From the NCBI GenBank assembly GCA_021030915.1, contig JAGEMR010000004.1, forward strand, positions 124,001 to 188,000: a stretch of DNA of 64,000 bases, written 5' to 3'. This stretch comes from Astrothelium macrocarpum (lineage: Eukaryota > Ascomycota > Dothideomycetes > Trypetheliales > Trypetheliaceae). Both the position numbers and the translations under genes were made by a program. The notes beneath the pieces are model-generated. The model saw only the letters and a list, made by a program, of their open reading frames with translations. It searched no databases and had not been told where the DNA came from. This document shows positions 23,057 through 34,785 of this stretch, piece after piece; positions within the stretch are counted from its first letter, which is position 1; every line of letters begins with the position of its first letter.

Positions 23057-25445
23057 GTAAAGTATGCGAAATTGATGGAACGGCGCTCAACATTGACGGA
23101 ATAATTAAACATGACCTGATCATCTCTGAAGCGAACAATGATGGGCGCTGCATGGCTTCGCTTCTACTACATCATCGACGGGTGATTCCATGAGGCGAAA
23201 CGAGCTTCTGAATTTACAACATCGACGATTTTTCCTAGGCATTGACATTCATTCCTATGAGGATGGGCAAGATGCTGCCCAACTTCATGCTCCAGAGCCG
23301 CTGTCGCGTGCTCTCATTTGTATTGTTCTGATGTTTACTCAGCGTGGCGTATGGACAATGCTGTTGGCACGGCCTGGAATTACTCGGAGGTGGACGGGTG
23401 GAAGACAACACCAACACTTTGGGGCCCCATTTTGCGAGGGTGGGACTCTCATGCATCAGTCTGGAGTCAGTGAATTAGAATAGAGTTGATTGAACAATTG
23501 GAATGCAAGACATGAAGCAGTTAATATCAGCGAGCGGAACGTGCGGATGAGTGAGATGCTAATCTCCAGACTGGTGGCCTAGATAAGAGATTTGTAGAGA
23601 ATGTGCAGCGAAGAAGCCTGTAAACGCACACAATGGACTGGCCGGATAAGCTATGCTAGCTCAAAGCGGTTGCTTCAAATAGGTCGATCCGTGCCATTGG
23701 TGCCATGGTCGATTCCATTAGCCAACGGAATGCAAAGGTCGCGTGCACTCGCGACGCTTCGGTCAGACCTAGCACGCCAGGGTTCGCCGATAAGGAGGAT
23801 GATTCACAAGTTTTCTGTCTACGAATTGTCCAGCCTAAGGTTTGGGATAGAGCGAGGATCAGCGCTTTGGTCTCGGTGTCATGCGCATCTTGGACGCGAT
23901 CTGCAGGGAAGTTCGAGGGGCAGGCGCCAATTGGCGGAGGAGGGAATGACGACTAAGACGATGAGCGCTGGCCGGAAAGATGAAGCTTCCACGCGCCTTC
24001 TGGAAGGACGGGGCGTGTAACCTTGTGGGGCAACGGTCTGGACGGATGGTGGATGAGTGGCTGTGCGCCCAACCCTGCGGCTGCTCAGTGCTGCCATCTA
24101 GGCCGGAGCAAATCAGCGACGCAGACGAGATGAGCCGACAGTCATCTGATTTCACAGCGTCTGCACGCAGCACCCGGACGCGCACACCAGCCAGGCCCGC
24201 GCGGTGATCGGGGCCAGGGAGCGGGCTGGCAGAGGGCGGGTGGTGGAAGTTTGGAAGCATGGCAGAAGCATGAGGAGCAGGCTAGTAGGGAGCCTCCTGC
24301 TGTTCTGGGACCAACGGTCCGCCTTACCTGAAACTCATTTGGCGGCTGGCGCGAGGTGACTTGGTGACTTGCTCGTTTTGCACCGCTGCTCCGAGTGCTG
24401 TCGCTTGGACAGGTGGTGGGCGCGCGAGGCCAAGGCGTGCGCTGTGCTGAATCAGACGGTACCCTTCGTCCAGTCACCGTTGCATGCCTGCAGCGAAGCC
24501 TGATCGAATCGTCTCCGAAGCCGGGAGAGCGAGGGATCTGCGAGGGGAGCACTTGGCCCATCGCTCATTGGCGTCCCCGCTGGGTGGCTGCGTCCAACCA
24601 GGCCAAGCCGCCGCCGCCATCACTCGAACCTCTCTGTCCGCTGCCATCTCCCTCGACTGACTGCCTGCCTGAGCGCTCTGACGGGCCACCACCGCCTTTC
24701 CTCCACCGAGTCGCAGACGGCCACTGACCCTGTCCAAGCGCTGCACCAGCACCAGCACCATTCTTCCCTTCTGCTCCGGTACCACGCTGTCTGACTGCAC
24801 TCCAATGTTGCGCCCTCTCTCCTATCCAGGCCTCATGCTGCAGCAATAGCCTCTGCCTGCCCACCCACTTGACCACTGCTCGCCCCAACCCTGTCCGCCA
24901 ACGTCCTCTGCGCCGGTCGGAAGAAGCCCTGTACCCTCATTGGAGCTGTGCTTGCTGCTTTTGCTGAATCTTTTCCCGCCAGCAGGCGTGCTATTCGGCC
25001 GAGCCATCTCCAATCGCACCTGCCTCGCTGTATCCAGCAAACCTTAAGCAACGGCTAAATTGCGCAACTGATACCCACCACTTGTGTTATATACTTTTGA
25101 CCCGCGACCACCTCGGCGGGTGCTGCTGTCAATCGAGGATCTGGGACGTTGTCACAATCTGAACAAAGAAGCGAAATCGCAGGGATCCGTCCAAATCCGG
25201 AATCTTTTCTTTGCGCATTCTCAGGAACAACTGCATGCCTCTTGTGCCTAGTCCCTAAGTTCAACCACTGTTCTGTGCGGCCTTCCTGCCAGCTACACCA
25301 TCATCACTTTCCAGTCCAAATTTCCAACCGGTGTCCATGTGCGCATTCTACGAGTACGAGATCGACCTATCTTGCAATTCCTAATCTTGAACCCTGCATG
25401 ACACGCGCCTAGTGGATCTTGGACGAGTCCGTACCCGCCTGAACC
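23057..25445. promoter_or_regulatory. Long upstream region of the phosphodiesterase gene
   Basis: About 2.4 kb with no supported protein gene. The 3' half (about 24150-25050) is rich in G and C and carries overlapping frames of 100-140 codons on both strands, which is what such composition produces by chance. The last few hundred bases probably form a long leader for the gene at 25446; small upstream frames in it could affect translation. I recognise no RNA gene. Confidence 0.4.
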
Positions 25446-28400
25446 ATGGATCATGGCGGCTGCAATGTTGTCTATTTGGACAGGAGAGCGAGGGAAACAG
25501 AAACAGTCAAAAGGGATATAACGTCTGCAACTCCTGGATTTAGCACGCCAGGCACATCAAGTCCGCGACGGGCACCAGGTTATTTTGACCTTGGGCGTGG
25601 ACGTGCTGGTGAAGTGCAGGCCAACCTGCAAGCTGTTCTTTCGGCATTCACTGAAGGTATGAGTTGATTTGATAGTCTGCCTATCGTCTTCTTTACGTTC
25701 AATCCCAATCGAACCGATGCTAATATTCCATAGTGTACATCTGCGGTACGGGCGAAGAATGCCTCGCAAAAATCACTCAACTGGAAAATTCCAACGATGA
25801 GAAGCGCCCGACCTTATTGTTGATTGACATACCATACGACGAGGAACAGCGAAACAAAAGGCGCTCACGCGAGCCTCGTACACCATCACCTAATACCTTG
25901 CGACGAGCTGGTCATGAGTCCTTGTCCGATCCACCAGAGTTCTATGGTTTGCATGTTCTGCTCCATGTTGCCGCTGAACAACGAGAGCATGCATTGTCAA
26001 AACTTGTGGTTCCTGTTGTCCTTCTTAGTGGCGTGCAGCAAGACTCGGCCTGGTCTTCACCCGCTTTATCATCATCCGCAGGAGTTCCAAGTCCGCAAGG
26101 GCAAAACGATCCTATCCGGTTGACTCGCTATCTGGATGCTGGAGCTATCGATGTTCTTACGAGTCCCTTGTCGCGTGATCGAGTGCATGGTCTTGTGGCG
26201 CATGTTTATCGAACCTACAAAGAGCACGCACAAAGCGCATCTGGATTTCTCATCGAAAAAAGAAGAAGAAAACTTTCATAGGTGGGTGTCGACGAAACGA
26301 AGCCGTACGCCTATCTACGAGAATCCATGGTTTCTAACTTGATGGGCAAAATTTGCAATCCTTCAAGTAACATTGACAGCATTGATTCAACGTGGGTTCC
26401 TATGGATAGAAATCTACACGTTATCTGCGAAAAGCTAATTTGCGATTGTAGCGACTTCGATGTTGCCGATGATCGTAAAAAATATGTAGCAAATGCTGTC
26501 GGGACTTGGGCATTTTCAGCAGACGAATTTACGGATGATGAGCTCATGTACGGTGCATTAATGATGTTGGAACATGCGCTCAAAATGCCCGAAGTCTCCA
26601 AATGGCATCGAACGACCGGTACGAATCCTATCATTCTTTTCTAATTACGGACCTGGAGCTAACATATTTTTTAGATGAACTCATTACCTTCCTCCTTGCT
26701 TGCAAATCTGCTTACAACGAATTTGTATTATACCACAACTTTCGCCATGCGGTCGACGTGCTTCAAGCGCTGTTCTACTTTCTGCTTCAAATAGGGACTT
26801 TGCCTCCGTACTCTGATGAGACATCCAAGACCGTTCGCAAACGTTCCGGTATCGCTACACTTCTTACACCTTTTCAGGGTTTAATGCTACTCATTTCTGC
26901 AATTGGACATGACGTGGGTCATCCAGGAGTCAACAATGCCTTCTTGGTCGCACTCAATGCTCCTCTCGCTCAACTCTACAATGATCGTTCTGTTCTGGAA
27001 TCATTCCACTGTGCAGCGTATTCCCAAATACTACGACGTTACTGGCCCTCTGCGTTCTCGGATGCCACTATGAGAAAATCGATGATCACCGCCATCTTGG
27101 CTACAGATATGGGTGTTCATTTTCAATACATGTCTGATCTTGGTACTCTCCAAGAAAAGCTAGCTCTCAGCAACAATGAACTGGATGGTTGGAGCTCCAA
27201 ACAGATAGAGAAATATCGCGACTTGATTTGTGGTATCCTCATTAAGTGCGCTGACATTAGCAACGTGGTACGTATTGATCGCATCTTACAACAAAGTGCC
27301 AAACTAACCGTTTCAGGCTCGGAAATTCGATTGCGCACACAAATGGGCAGGTATTCTGACTGACGAGTTTGCGAATCAAGGAGTTATGGAAAAGGAACTC
27401 AACATCCCAACCACTCTTTTCGGAGGTCCACCTGTGCGCGACAATATGGTCAAAATGGGAGAATCACAGATTGGTTTCATGAACATTTTCGCCATTCCGC
27501 TTTTCGAAAGTGTCACTCACATTCTACCTGCCATGCAATTCAGCGTGGATGAGCTTCTAAGGAACAAGGGTATTTGGGAAAAAAGAATTGAGCAGGGAAA
27601 GAATCAAGCCGCCCGTTCATTATCACTTGCACAAATAGACGGTACTCCACCTTCGCCAACGACGCGGATAGGACAGGAATATTTTCCAACCAGCCCTTTG
27701 GAGCCGGAAACTAAGATAGCGCACGATTCGGCACAATCCGGCGCCCCACAAAAAGTTGTACTTCATACACGGATGCCGTCAAGTCCAATAGGTGGCAGAA
27801 CAAGTGGAAGATCGTCACTGGATCAAATCCTGAATGCACCACAATCGGCCGGCATACATACTGGGGATGCGCCGCAAAGCCTGGGAGCATCTGCTCAATC
27901 GGCGTCAACAGGCACCGCAATATCACAAGCACGACGGTCTTCGAAAGACATTTCATTGGCACCTTTGAATCTGACTCAATTGGGGTCTCTCACCACCTCT
28001 GACTCTCACAACGTCTCTTCGTCCAGAAGGGGTAGCGCAGATGCTTCTTTAACCACCATATTAATCACAAGCAAAGAATCTAGTGCGGATACTGAAAGGC
28101 CTCCTAGTGATTTTCCAGGAGCAGCACCATTACCTGAAAAGACGCAATCACAACCAGTTCTTTCTGATGCATCTGACGCAGCGGGTCGAACGTCAGTGCC
28201 TTCATATCCTTCAGCTCATTCACATGCTGCAAGTTCCAATACCAACACTATACCCCATTCGCCCAGCACGCAGGCTACTTCACTCTTCGAAGGCGATTCA
28301 CTGGCGACAAACGGCGAGTCTTTTTCCACAACATCTCCCTCATTTCCTCCCAACGGTTACCAAACTACGTCAGTACCTCATCTTCCCCTAGGTGAAGAGA

Positions 28401-28585
28401 AGAACGGGGTAATCTCCCCCTATGGCCCTGACACTATTGACCCCATGCCCGAAGTTGAAGATAATCATCTATTACGAAACAGACCAAGTCGGACAGGTCT
28501 TCGGGGCCTCAAGTTCTGGAAAGATCTCCGCCGATGGAAGTCGCCATCACCAGTGAATCGGACGGGCACTAACCACGTTCCATGA
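25446..28585 (+). CDS. cAMP phosphodiesterase with receiver-like N-terminus; in-frame TAG
   Basis: Predicted exons 25446-25656, 25734-26618, 26675-27267, 27317-28585; 986 codons including stop, with one TAG inside exon 2 at 26279-26281. The N-terminus (YICGTGEECL..., LLLIDIPYDEEQ..., LLSGVQ, AGAIDVLTSPLSRDRVHGLV) reads like a response-regulator receiver domain. After the TAG come PYAYLRESMVSNLMG and the class I phosphodiesterase HD domain: YHNFRHAVDVLQ, GHDVGHPGVNN, and ADISNV, which supply the metal-binding His and Asp residues. A long Ser/Pro-rich tail follows. The enzyme would lower cAMP. The TAG sits where the family, as I recall it, has a Trp (…RKLSWVGVD). Options: a TGG-to-TAG change, a 78-nt intron (26204-26281, weak GTTTAT donor), readthrough, or an assembly error. 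Confidence 0.88.
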
Positions 28586-29446
28586 CGCCTGCGAGTAGAT
28601 TTGCGCACTGCACTTCCAAGCCCTCGAGGTACAACAGCACTTGTTTGGAATGAAAAGTTGGTAGCGATGTTCTCGCGCATATGGGTAACGGGCTATGAGG
28701 CACGATTTAGCGGGAGGGCGTTATGGACATTGAGGATGGCATTCGAATCAGCGTTGCTTCGATGATTGCAACGCTCAATATGCTTCTATGATATCCTTTC
28801 AGTATGAGCTGATTTAGGATTCTACATTTAATTGTAGACACCCTTTTTTTTCCTTTCTCATCGGGCGTTCTCTGTGGCTCTGGTCGACGATGATCCGATC
28901 GACCATCAAAGCATTCTAGGCTTTAGTGTCTTTTGCTGGACGCATTATTCCCGGTTACATACAAACCGCTTCGGGGTGGGTGCTTGTGAGTGAGGAGGAG
29001 AAGGGTAGATAGTGATTTTGCGGCGAGTCAGGATGTGTAGACCTTGAATCAGAAGAGGTCATCAGTCATGTATATGTTAGCTACGAATTTAATGACGAGC
29101 GATTCAATGCGCTCTCTGCAATCGGTCAATATCGACTCAGATTTAAGGTGCGGCCTCATACCTTGGCTCTCATCGGGTGCCTGCAGTAATGCCAAATCAT
29201 GCATCGGTGATAAAATCAAGGCAGGGATCTCCTGTCTTACCCATGGACCAAGATAATTTGGCTTTCCCCCTCACAACACGTCAACTTACACTCGACGTGT
29301 AGTACGATGCTCTCAATCTTTAAAGCCCTTTGACGAGCTCGAATTTTGAACAATGGTCTGAACAAAGCCCACGCATTCTCCCCCCCCAACACTCCGCATG
29401 CCCAGGTTTAACTCCCCAATTCGAGGCTATAAGAATCCATAATTAA
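28586..29446. other. Intergenic, nothing recognised
   Basis: About 0.86 kb. Contains a T-run near 28845-28855 and a C-run near 29379-29387. The frames are short. Presumably 3' sequence of the phosphodiesterase gene and promoter of the gene at 29447. Confidence 0.5.
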
Positions 29447-30808
29447 ATGACAATGTCGTCGCCTGCACAGACACCAACACCACATCGGAGGAGACCTTCA
29501 AATATAAACATTAATTCTCAGTCCTCGCCCAGCCATCGACGACGCTCTTCCACAGCCATGTATTCGCCGGTAACACCTCGCTCAAGTCGCGGCCGCCGGA
29601 CAAGCAGCACTGACCAAAATTACAATGAACACATTTACCACGACAGCAGTCTTCATGAAAGCATGATGGATGGTGGTGTGGTCGGAGCCAGCAACGGCCT
29701 CGGCAGTCTTGCCGACGAGTTGGCCGATGCGGAAGATGAGGAATACGACGACGAAGATGATGGAGAAGAATACGACCACGTCCAATCTCCGCAGTCGCCG
29801 AATGGTACTACAGACACACATGGCAACCCACAGAATCACACAAAGGCAAACAGCAATAATATCCTATCGTCTCCTATCGCTTCCCCCACATCCAAACACT
29901 CCACAATCGACAAACACCACCTCTCCCCCACCGACGCACCCGTATCCACACGAGCAACCAACACACGTCACCGACGCCAACGTTCGGCATACGATGGCTC
30001 AGACTACGGCGACTCATCGGACCTCGAAGCTTCAGAGGGGATCAGTCCCAGTCTAGAGGCGAAGATGGCAGCAATCGAAGGTCTAGCACGGCGCGGGATG
30101 GAAGAGAACGGCAGCTCAACCGACGGCGTCGTAGGCCGGGTGATCGAAGGTCTGCGGGATCTTGGAGGCCAAGTCGGGGTCGAAGGGGGTGCAACTCGGT
30201 ACGTGCAATTCTCCAACTCTTCATCGGCCATCTCCCCCTTCCTCACCAAGTCCGACTTCTCATCCCAAACTAACCTGCTCTTCCGCAGACTCTTCACCGC
30301 CCACAACTCCCTCGCCACCCACCAAACCCACCAAACCCGCCTCCTAGCCTCCCTCACCTCCACGCTCCTCTCCCCACTAACCCTACACCCCCCCTTACCA
30401 CCCGAGCTCCTCGCGTCCCTCACCACCGACGACCTCCCGGCCCTCCTCGCCACCCTCCCCCACCCGTCCCCGCACCCGCCCGCCGCCCTCGCAGCGCTCG
30501 CCCACTCCACCACGTCCCTCCTCGCGACGCTCGCGTCCATCGCGGATACGCTGCAGCTGCTGCGTCAGACGAGCACCGCGGCGGCGCGCAGCCTCAGGAA
30601 TACCCAGCAGGTGCTGGCGGAGCTGAAGCGAGATGCCGAGTTGGCCGAGGACGGGAGACGCTGGATTGAAGATGGCGGTTGGGAGGACAGGCTTAGGGGC
30701 CGGGAGTGTGCGAGCGTGTGTCGCGAGGTGGTGGGCGGGTTTGAGGAGGTTTGTCGTGGGTGGAGGGAGCGGTTGGTTGGGGTTGAGGTTGGTGGGGAGG
30801 GAGTGTGA
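29447..30808 (+). CDS. Unrecognised Ser/Arg/acidic-rich fungal protein
   Basis: The frame is open for 453 codons, but I predict a 90-nt intron (30199-30288, GTACGT...CCGCAG) that removes an unusual segment and joins GGATR to LFTAHNSLATHQ; exons 29447-30198 and 30289-30808 then give 423 residues. Because 90 is a multiple of three, retention would also be translatable. The N-terminal 200 residues are low-complexity: RRRPS and RRRSS repeats, then an acidic block (EDEEYDDEDDGEEYDH), then Ser/Thr/His-rich. The C-terminal half is helical and leucine-rich (heptad-like from about residue 250) and ends in FEEVCRGWRERL. I do not recognise the family. Nuclear or cytoskeletal adaptor roles are possible but unsupported. 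Third positions become very C-rich in exon 2. Confidence 0.75.
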   Translation: MTMSSPAQTPTPHRRRPSNININSQSSPSHRRRSSTAMYSPVTPRSSRGRRTSSTDQNYNEHIYHDSSLHESMMDGGVVGASNGLGSLADELADAEDEEYDDEDDGEEYDHVQSPQSPNGTTDTHGNPQNHTKANSNNILSSPIASPTSKHSTIDKHHLSPTDAPVSTRATNTRHRRQRSAYDGSDYGDSSDLEASEGISPSLEAKMAAIEGLARRGMEENGSSTDGVVGRVIEGLRDLGGQVGVEGGATRYVQFSNSSSAISPFLTKSDFSSQTNLLFRRLFTAHNSLATHQTHQTRLLASLTSTLLSPLTLHPPLPPELLASLTTDDLPALLATLPHPSPHPPAALAALAHSTTSLLATLASIADTLQLLRQTSTAAARSLRNTQQVLAELKRDAELAEDGRRWIEDGGWEDRLRGRECASVCREVVGGFEEVCRGWRERLVGVEVGGEGV

Positions 30809-32213
30809 GGCTATCTGTTATCTTTTTTTATCGAATTGGATTAAAAAGAAGGGTAGAGGTTGGTATGCGAGAGTACATTTGTGAGTAAGATGAACAGGTT
30901 GGTGTCTTTAGAGTGGGATGCATTGATTAGTGGAGTTTGATGGGGATCATGCATGATACTTGTGTTAGATTTTGATGACTAGATTTGCTTCTTTGTTCCA
31001 GAGGTTAGAAAGCAACTCCCGCACATGTCTTGGGAACAGATGGAAAGAGGACAGAAATAGAGATACCAGATAGAGCGTTCATTGAACGCGTCATCTTCAT
31101 TGTCATCCAATTCATAGATTTCCGCTATGAATAGCAACTAAGAGAATGTCGATTTGGCTGTCAAAAACACCTTGATACACGTCCTCCCAATACCCGTTAG
31201 TACACAGACCGTTCTGCAATGCTCAGCAGAAGTTATAGGCCAGTTGCGTCTGTAGAAATTGTAAACAATCCATGTGATTCTCCGCTCCTTACAGTATATT
31301 GCTATGATGATGCATCCTACGTGCGTAAGAAGAAGAATTATTGGAACAAGAGAGAGCACGAAACAAGAATGTTACGTTACTTCATTGGTCTTGCTACCGA
31401 ACTCATATGTACAGTACAGCTTGCACACCTCAAGCCGATACCGGAAGCTTCTACGGACGGGTAATCGTTCAAGATATAGGCATGCTACAGTTGCACGGTT
31501 GCTATTCGGTTCTAGAATAGAGTGCTGTGTCTCTTCGAGCAGCGCTAGGTTGGAAAGTCATACCCTAAGCAAAGTCATAAACCTTCAGTGGACCTGAAAA
31601 TTTTGTAGTCAATATATAAGCAAGCCTTATTGATTTGGAATTCTAAGTCTGGACCTATTAGAACATCATTAATGCCTAAATTCCATCATAAACAGATTCT
31701 CATTCTAGAAGCCAATGGGTCAGGTAGTATCTTGAGCTTTGCTCAATCGTCATAGCCGATGCCCAGCCGATGTTAACCTCACTTATCCGTGACAGGAGCT
31801 AATGGGGCGACTGAACGAAATGATAATATCAGGGCGGCTCGTTTAAAAATGGATCGTGTGCTTTGCGTGACTGGACATCTTCTTGCCTAGTCGCATCCAA
31901 TCTCTCCCATCTCTTGACCTAAGCGCTCTTTCGAACCATGCGGCTATGTCTACAGACTTGAAGTTTGCAGATCAATGTTGTCCCATTTCTGTCATTCCTC
32001 TTTATTTAAAATTTTATTGCATCCTGCTGACTATCACTGGTAGTCTAAATTCGGTCAACTACTAGTTATTCAGTGAGCGACTGAGCGGTGTATTGCCGTT
32101 CTATGCATTACCATCTGTGCATGGGTATGTAGAGGAGACATTAAAGGAAACTAAACAAGGCCGATGCTAGCGATGTCTTCAGTGCATAATTTGCTCAGTC
32201 TATCTCCTCCTAA
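30809..32213. other. Intergenic, nothing recognised
   Basis: About 1.4 kb, AT-rich. Frames up to 107 codons (31274-31597) lack any protein-like pattern. Lies between the 3' ends of two convergent genes. Confidence 0.5.
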
Positions 32214-33341
32214 TCACGCGTCCTTTGATGAATCGGCTAGCAAGCCATTGCTCAGCTGGTTTAGCTTTTTATCCATTGTTGCCCATTTCTCATCAAGCTG
32301 GCGCTTCATCTCTTTACTTAGGTCTGAGCAGCCACAAATATTGTTATTAGCAACACTGGTGGGGTAGCCTTGACCATAGTATAACTGATGAGAATTCGGA
32401 TTTGGCAAAGAGCTGATGGGAATGTTCCGAAGGCGGTTATACAAAGAACGAGCGCTGCCTTCGAAATGTACCATTGTAGCTTTGTCGATGGCAGATTCGT
32501 CAGATCCTATGGTCGGGATACTGAAAAGGTCGTTCTTTGCAAGACCGAGAAGCAAGGAACCAAAAGTTGCAGTATCGCAATCTCGATTAGAACGAGCACA
32601 CTGCAAGCCATCACCGCCAAATTTGCCCAGAATATTGGCGATGACACTAAGTAGTCCCAAAATAGTCTCTCTTCGGATTATTTTTAAGCTGTCTTGGTTG
32701 ATAATTATTTTGAAACTTCGAGGCATTAATACCAATAGCTCACCAATAACGTCAGGAATCATGATTTCCAGTAAATCCGAGCACTTCAGTGTCTGCTGCT
32801 TTATGTCGGCCGCAGCGTCTTGGGCTTGTTCCTTTTCCAACTGAATATTTTTGCCAATAGTACGGATCATTCTCTCCAGCATATCCTTGTCATTGAACGC
32901 ATAGGCGATATTGACGAAGTCTATCGTGCGTGCGTAGAAAAAGTCTTCAGGCATGCGCCACATATCGGCTGCCTTCGCAATCCATGGCCGAATCCGAGGT
33001 TTCATGAGATGGGCTGTGTCGTACTTGTCGCACAAGATAGCTATCGAACCAAGTAACTTGGCACCTGGAAAAATCTCCCCGAGCTCTTGAAAGCGGAGGT
33101 GAGCAGCCAGCAGAATTATGCGAAGTGCGTCTGGATCGTCCTCATCAAGCTCGAATTCTTTCATGCTCGCATCGCGCCAAGTATATGCATCGGTTGCTTT
33201 TGGAGATTTAAACATGCAGTTCCAAACTGGAGAGGCAATGCTCATGGCAGAAGCACAGACAGCGAAGGTGACTTTCGGGTCGTTGCCTACAATAAGACGA
33301 CGATCAGCGTCAGTATGCAGAACTTCGATGCTCGGGTGCAT
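32214..33341 (-). CDS. BTB/POZ domain protein (fungal type)
   Basis: Single exon on the minus strand, 375 residues. The frame extends five codons upstream without an ATG, so the start is the ATG at 33341 (MHPSIEVLHTDADRRLIVG). Residues about 10-110 have the BTB pattern: VTFAVCASAMSIASPVWNCMF, then FELDEDDPDALRIILLAAH, then an LGSIAILCDKYDTAHLMKP helix pair as in many fungal BTB proteins. The C-terminal 200 residues are helical with no other domain that I recognise. Some BTB proteins act as adaptors for Cul3 ubiquitin ligases, but most of this fungal family is uncharacterised and highly variable between species. Confidence 0.8.
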   Translation of the reverse strand: MHPSIEVLHTDADRRLIVGNDPKVTFAVCASAMSIASPVWNCMFKSPKATDAYTWRDASMKEFELDEDDPDALRIILLAAHLRFQELGEIFPGAKLLGSIAILCDKYDTAHLMKPRIRPWIAKAADMWRMPEDFFYARTIDFVNIAYAFNDKDMLERMIRTIGKNIQLEKEQAQDAAADIKQQTLKCSDLLEIMIPDVIGELLVLMPRSFKIIINQDSLKIIRRETILGLLSVIANILGKFGGDGLQCARSNRDCDTATFGSLLLGLAKNDLFSIPTIGSDESAIDKATMVHFEGSARSLYNRLRNIPISSLPNPNSHQLYYGQGYPTSVANNNICGCSDLSKEMKRQLDEKWATMDKKLNQLSNGLLADSSKDA

Positions 33342-33766
33342 GATGACGGTCGTCAATAGAACAAAGTAAATCGAGAAGGGAATGGTTGGGGGGACGCGGA
33401 GGATTTTCTAAATTTGGAGAGGTTTTGACATTTGCTCTGTGATATTTTGGTAGTGTAGTGAGGTTGTCATAAAAACCATAGAGCTCGTTGCTACTCTCAT
33501 GGCTTCCATTTGTGTTATTCACACGTTCCTGAGTGACTTGTGTGATGACGTTCCTCCTTCTCTTGCACACTCGGCGTCAATCCGGTATCAAGACTCCTTT
33601 ATTCGATGTCACTGCTCGTCATTTCAGATCACGCCAAACTATGATGAAACTTGTTATATGTAACATACGGATTAACATAGCTCCTATCGCAGTGTATGAA
33701 TTGCAAGCTAATCCTCTTTGTGCTGCGGTCTTTATCTCTCGCCCGCTGTTAATGGGCCGCGCCACT
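33342..33766. other. Spacer upstream of the BTB gene
   Basis: 425 bp between two minus-strand genes; it should hold the BTB gene promoter and the 3' end of the cystinosin gene. Nothing else seen. Confidence 0.5.
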
Positions 33767-34785
33767 TTAACGGTCATTCCCCCGAAATATTGGCCGATCA
33801 TCTTCATTCTCATGGTCGATTGCGGCCTCTTCCGCATGCCTATACAGTACGTAATGTTGTGTAATGAAGATAATGCTAAAGATGATACCAAAATTACCCA
33901 GTAAAAATTTCACGGGGTTGCCTGTGATGCCAGACCAGTCTCTTTCGAGAGAAGAGTCGATGATAAGTTGTAAGAGCGATAGAATACTGCCACTGAAGTC
34001 CAGTAATATTTGCCAGATGGCCCAACCAACTGTGGATTTATTCTTGTAATTTAGCCAGACTTGAGGCATGTACTTTACAATACTGATGATTAGTTTGATG
34101 TAGCTAATCGCGTAAACCTACGAGCCTTGGTCAGCATGCTCTGTCTTGATGAGTAGAATCGTTTGCGGACCTCGTCGATCCAAGCCCACGCGGCTGGATC
34201 GCTCTCAGAATCTTGTCCCTTTATGAGGATAATCAATGCGACGATGGATGCGCCACAAAGTGAGCCCCAAACAATACCCTTGATTTGTTTGGTGGCTTTA
34301 TTTCCTCTTCCAGCTTTGAAACCCCAAAGCGAGGGCCAAAACTGGCTGTAGGTAATTACGCTGAGAATAAGCGCATGAACCGCAAACGCTAAATCATTGA
34401 ATCTAACAGCGGGGTGTGGTGCTTGTGGATGGCGGGAAGCATATTGAGAGCGTATTGTTGGAGAATACAGGAAAAAGTATGTAGATATTGAATACGCGGC
34501 GAAGCCTGGAACGTTGGCAAAAGGAAAGTCAATCGCTACACCAGTGGTGGCTTGACGGCGCCAGTTAAGAAGTGGTTGAGGATAAAATGATATAGACCAA
34601 CACAGAAAACTTGACATGCGTTAGTCATATTCTAGAGGGGTGGATAGCTTTTGTCAAAGGAACCCTACTATGTCCAGCCTAGTAAACTAGTAAAGTCAAG
34701 GTGAGCATTGATCGCATCGGGATGCCTTGGGAACTCACGATGAAACTGTACGGGCGAATGATAACAGATCTTCGTCTGACATCAT
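33767..34785 (-). CDS. Cystinosin/ERS1-like PQ-loop lysosomal transporter
   Basis: Four exons on the minus strand: 34785-34739 (47 nt), 34686-34669 (18 nt), 34609-34171, 34117-33767; 284 residues. The assembled N-terminus is [16 protein letters not shown], then LLGWTY from the 18-nt exon, then [19 protein letters not shown]. Two PQ-loop motifs are visible (P32-Q33 and P186-Q187 in [19 protein letters not shown]) among about seven membrane segments; [17 protein letters not shown] is typical of cystinosin. Family members export cystine from vacuole/lysosome with protons; the yeast relative is Ers1. The last intron has a poor donor (GTCCGC), but its removal joins AWAWIDE to VYAISYIKL as expected. 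The gene is divergent from the Nto1-like gene. Confidence 0.92.
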
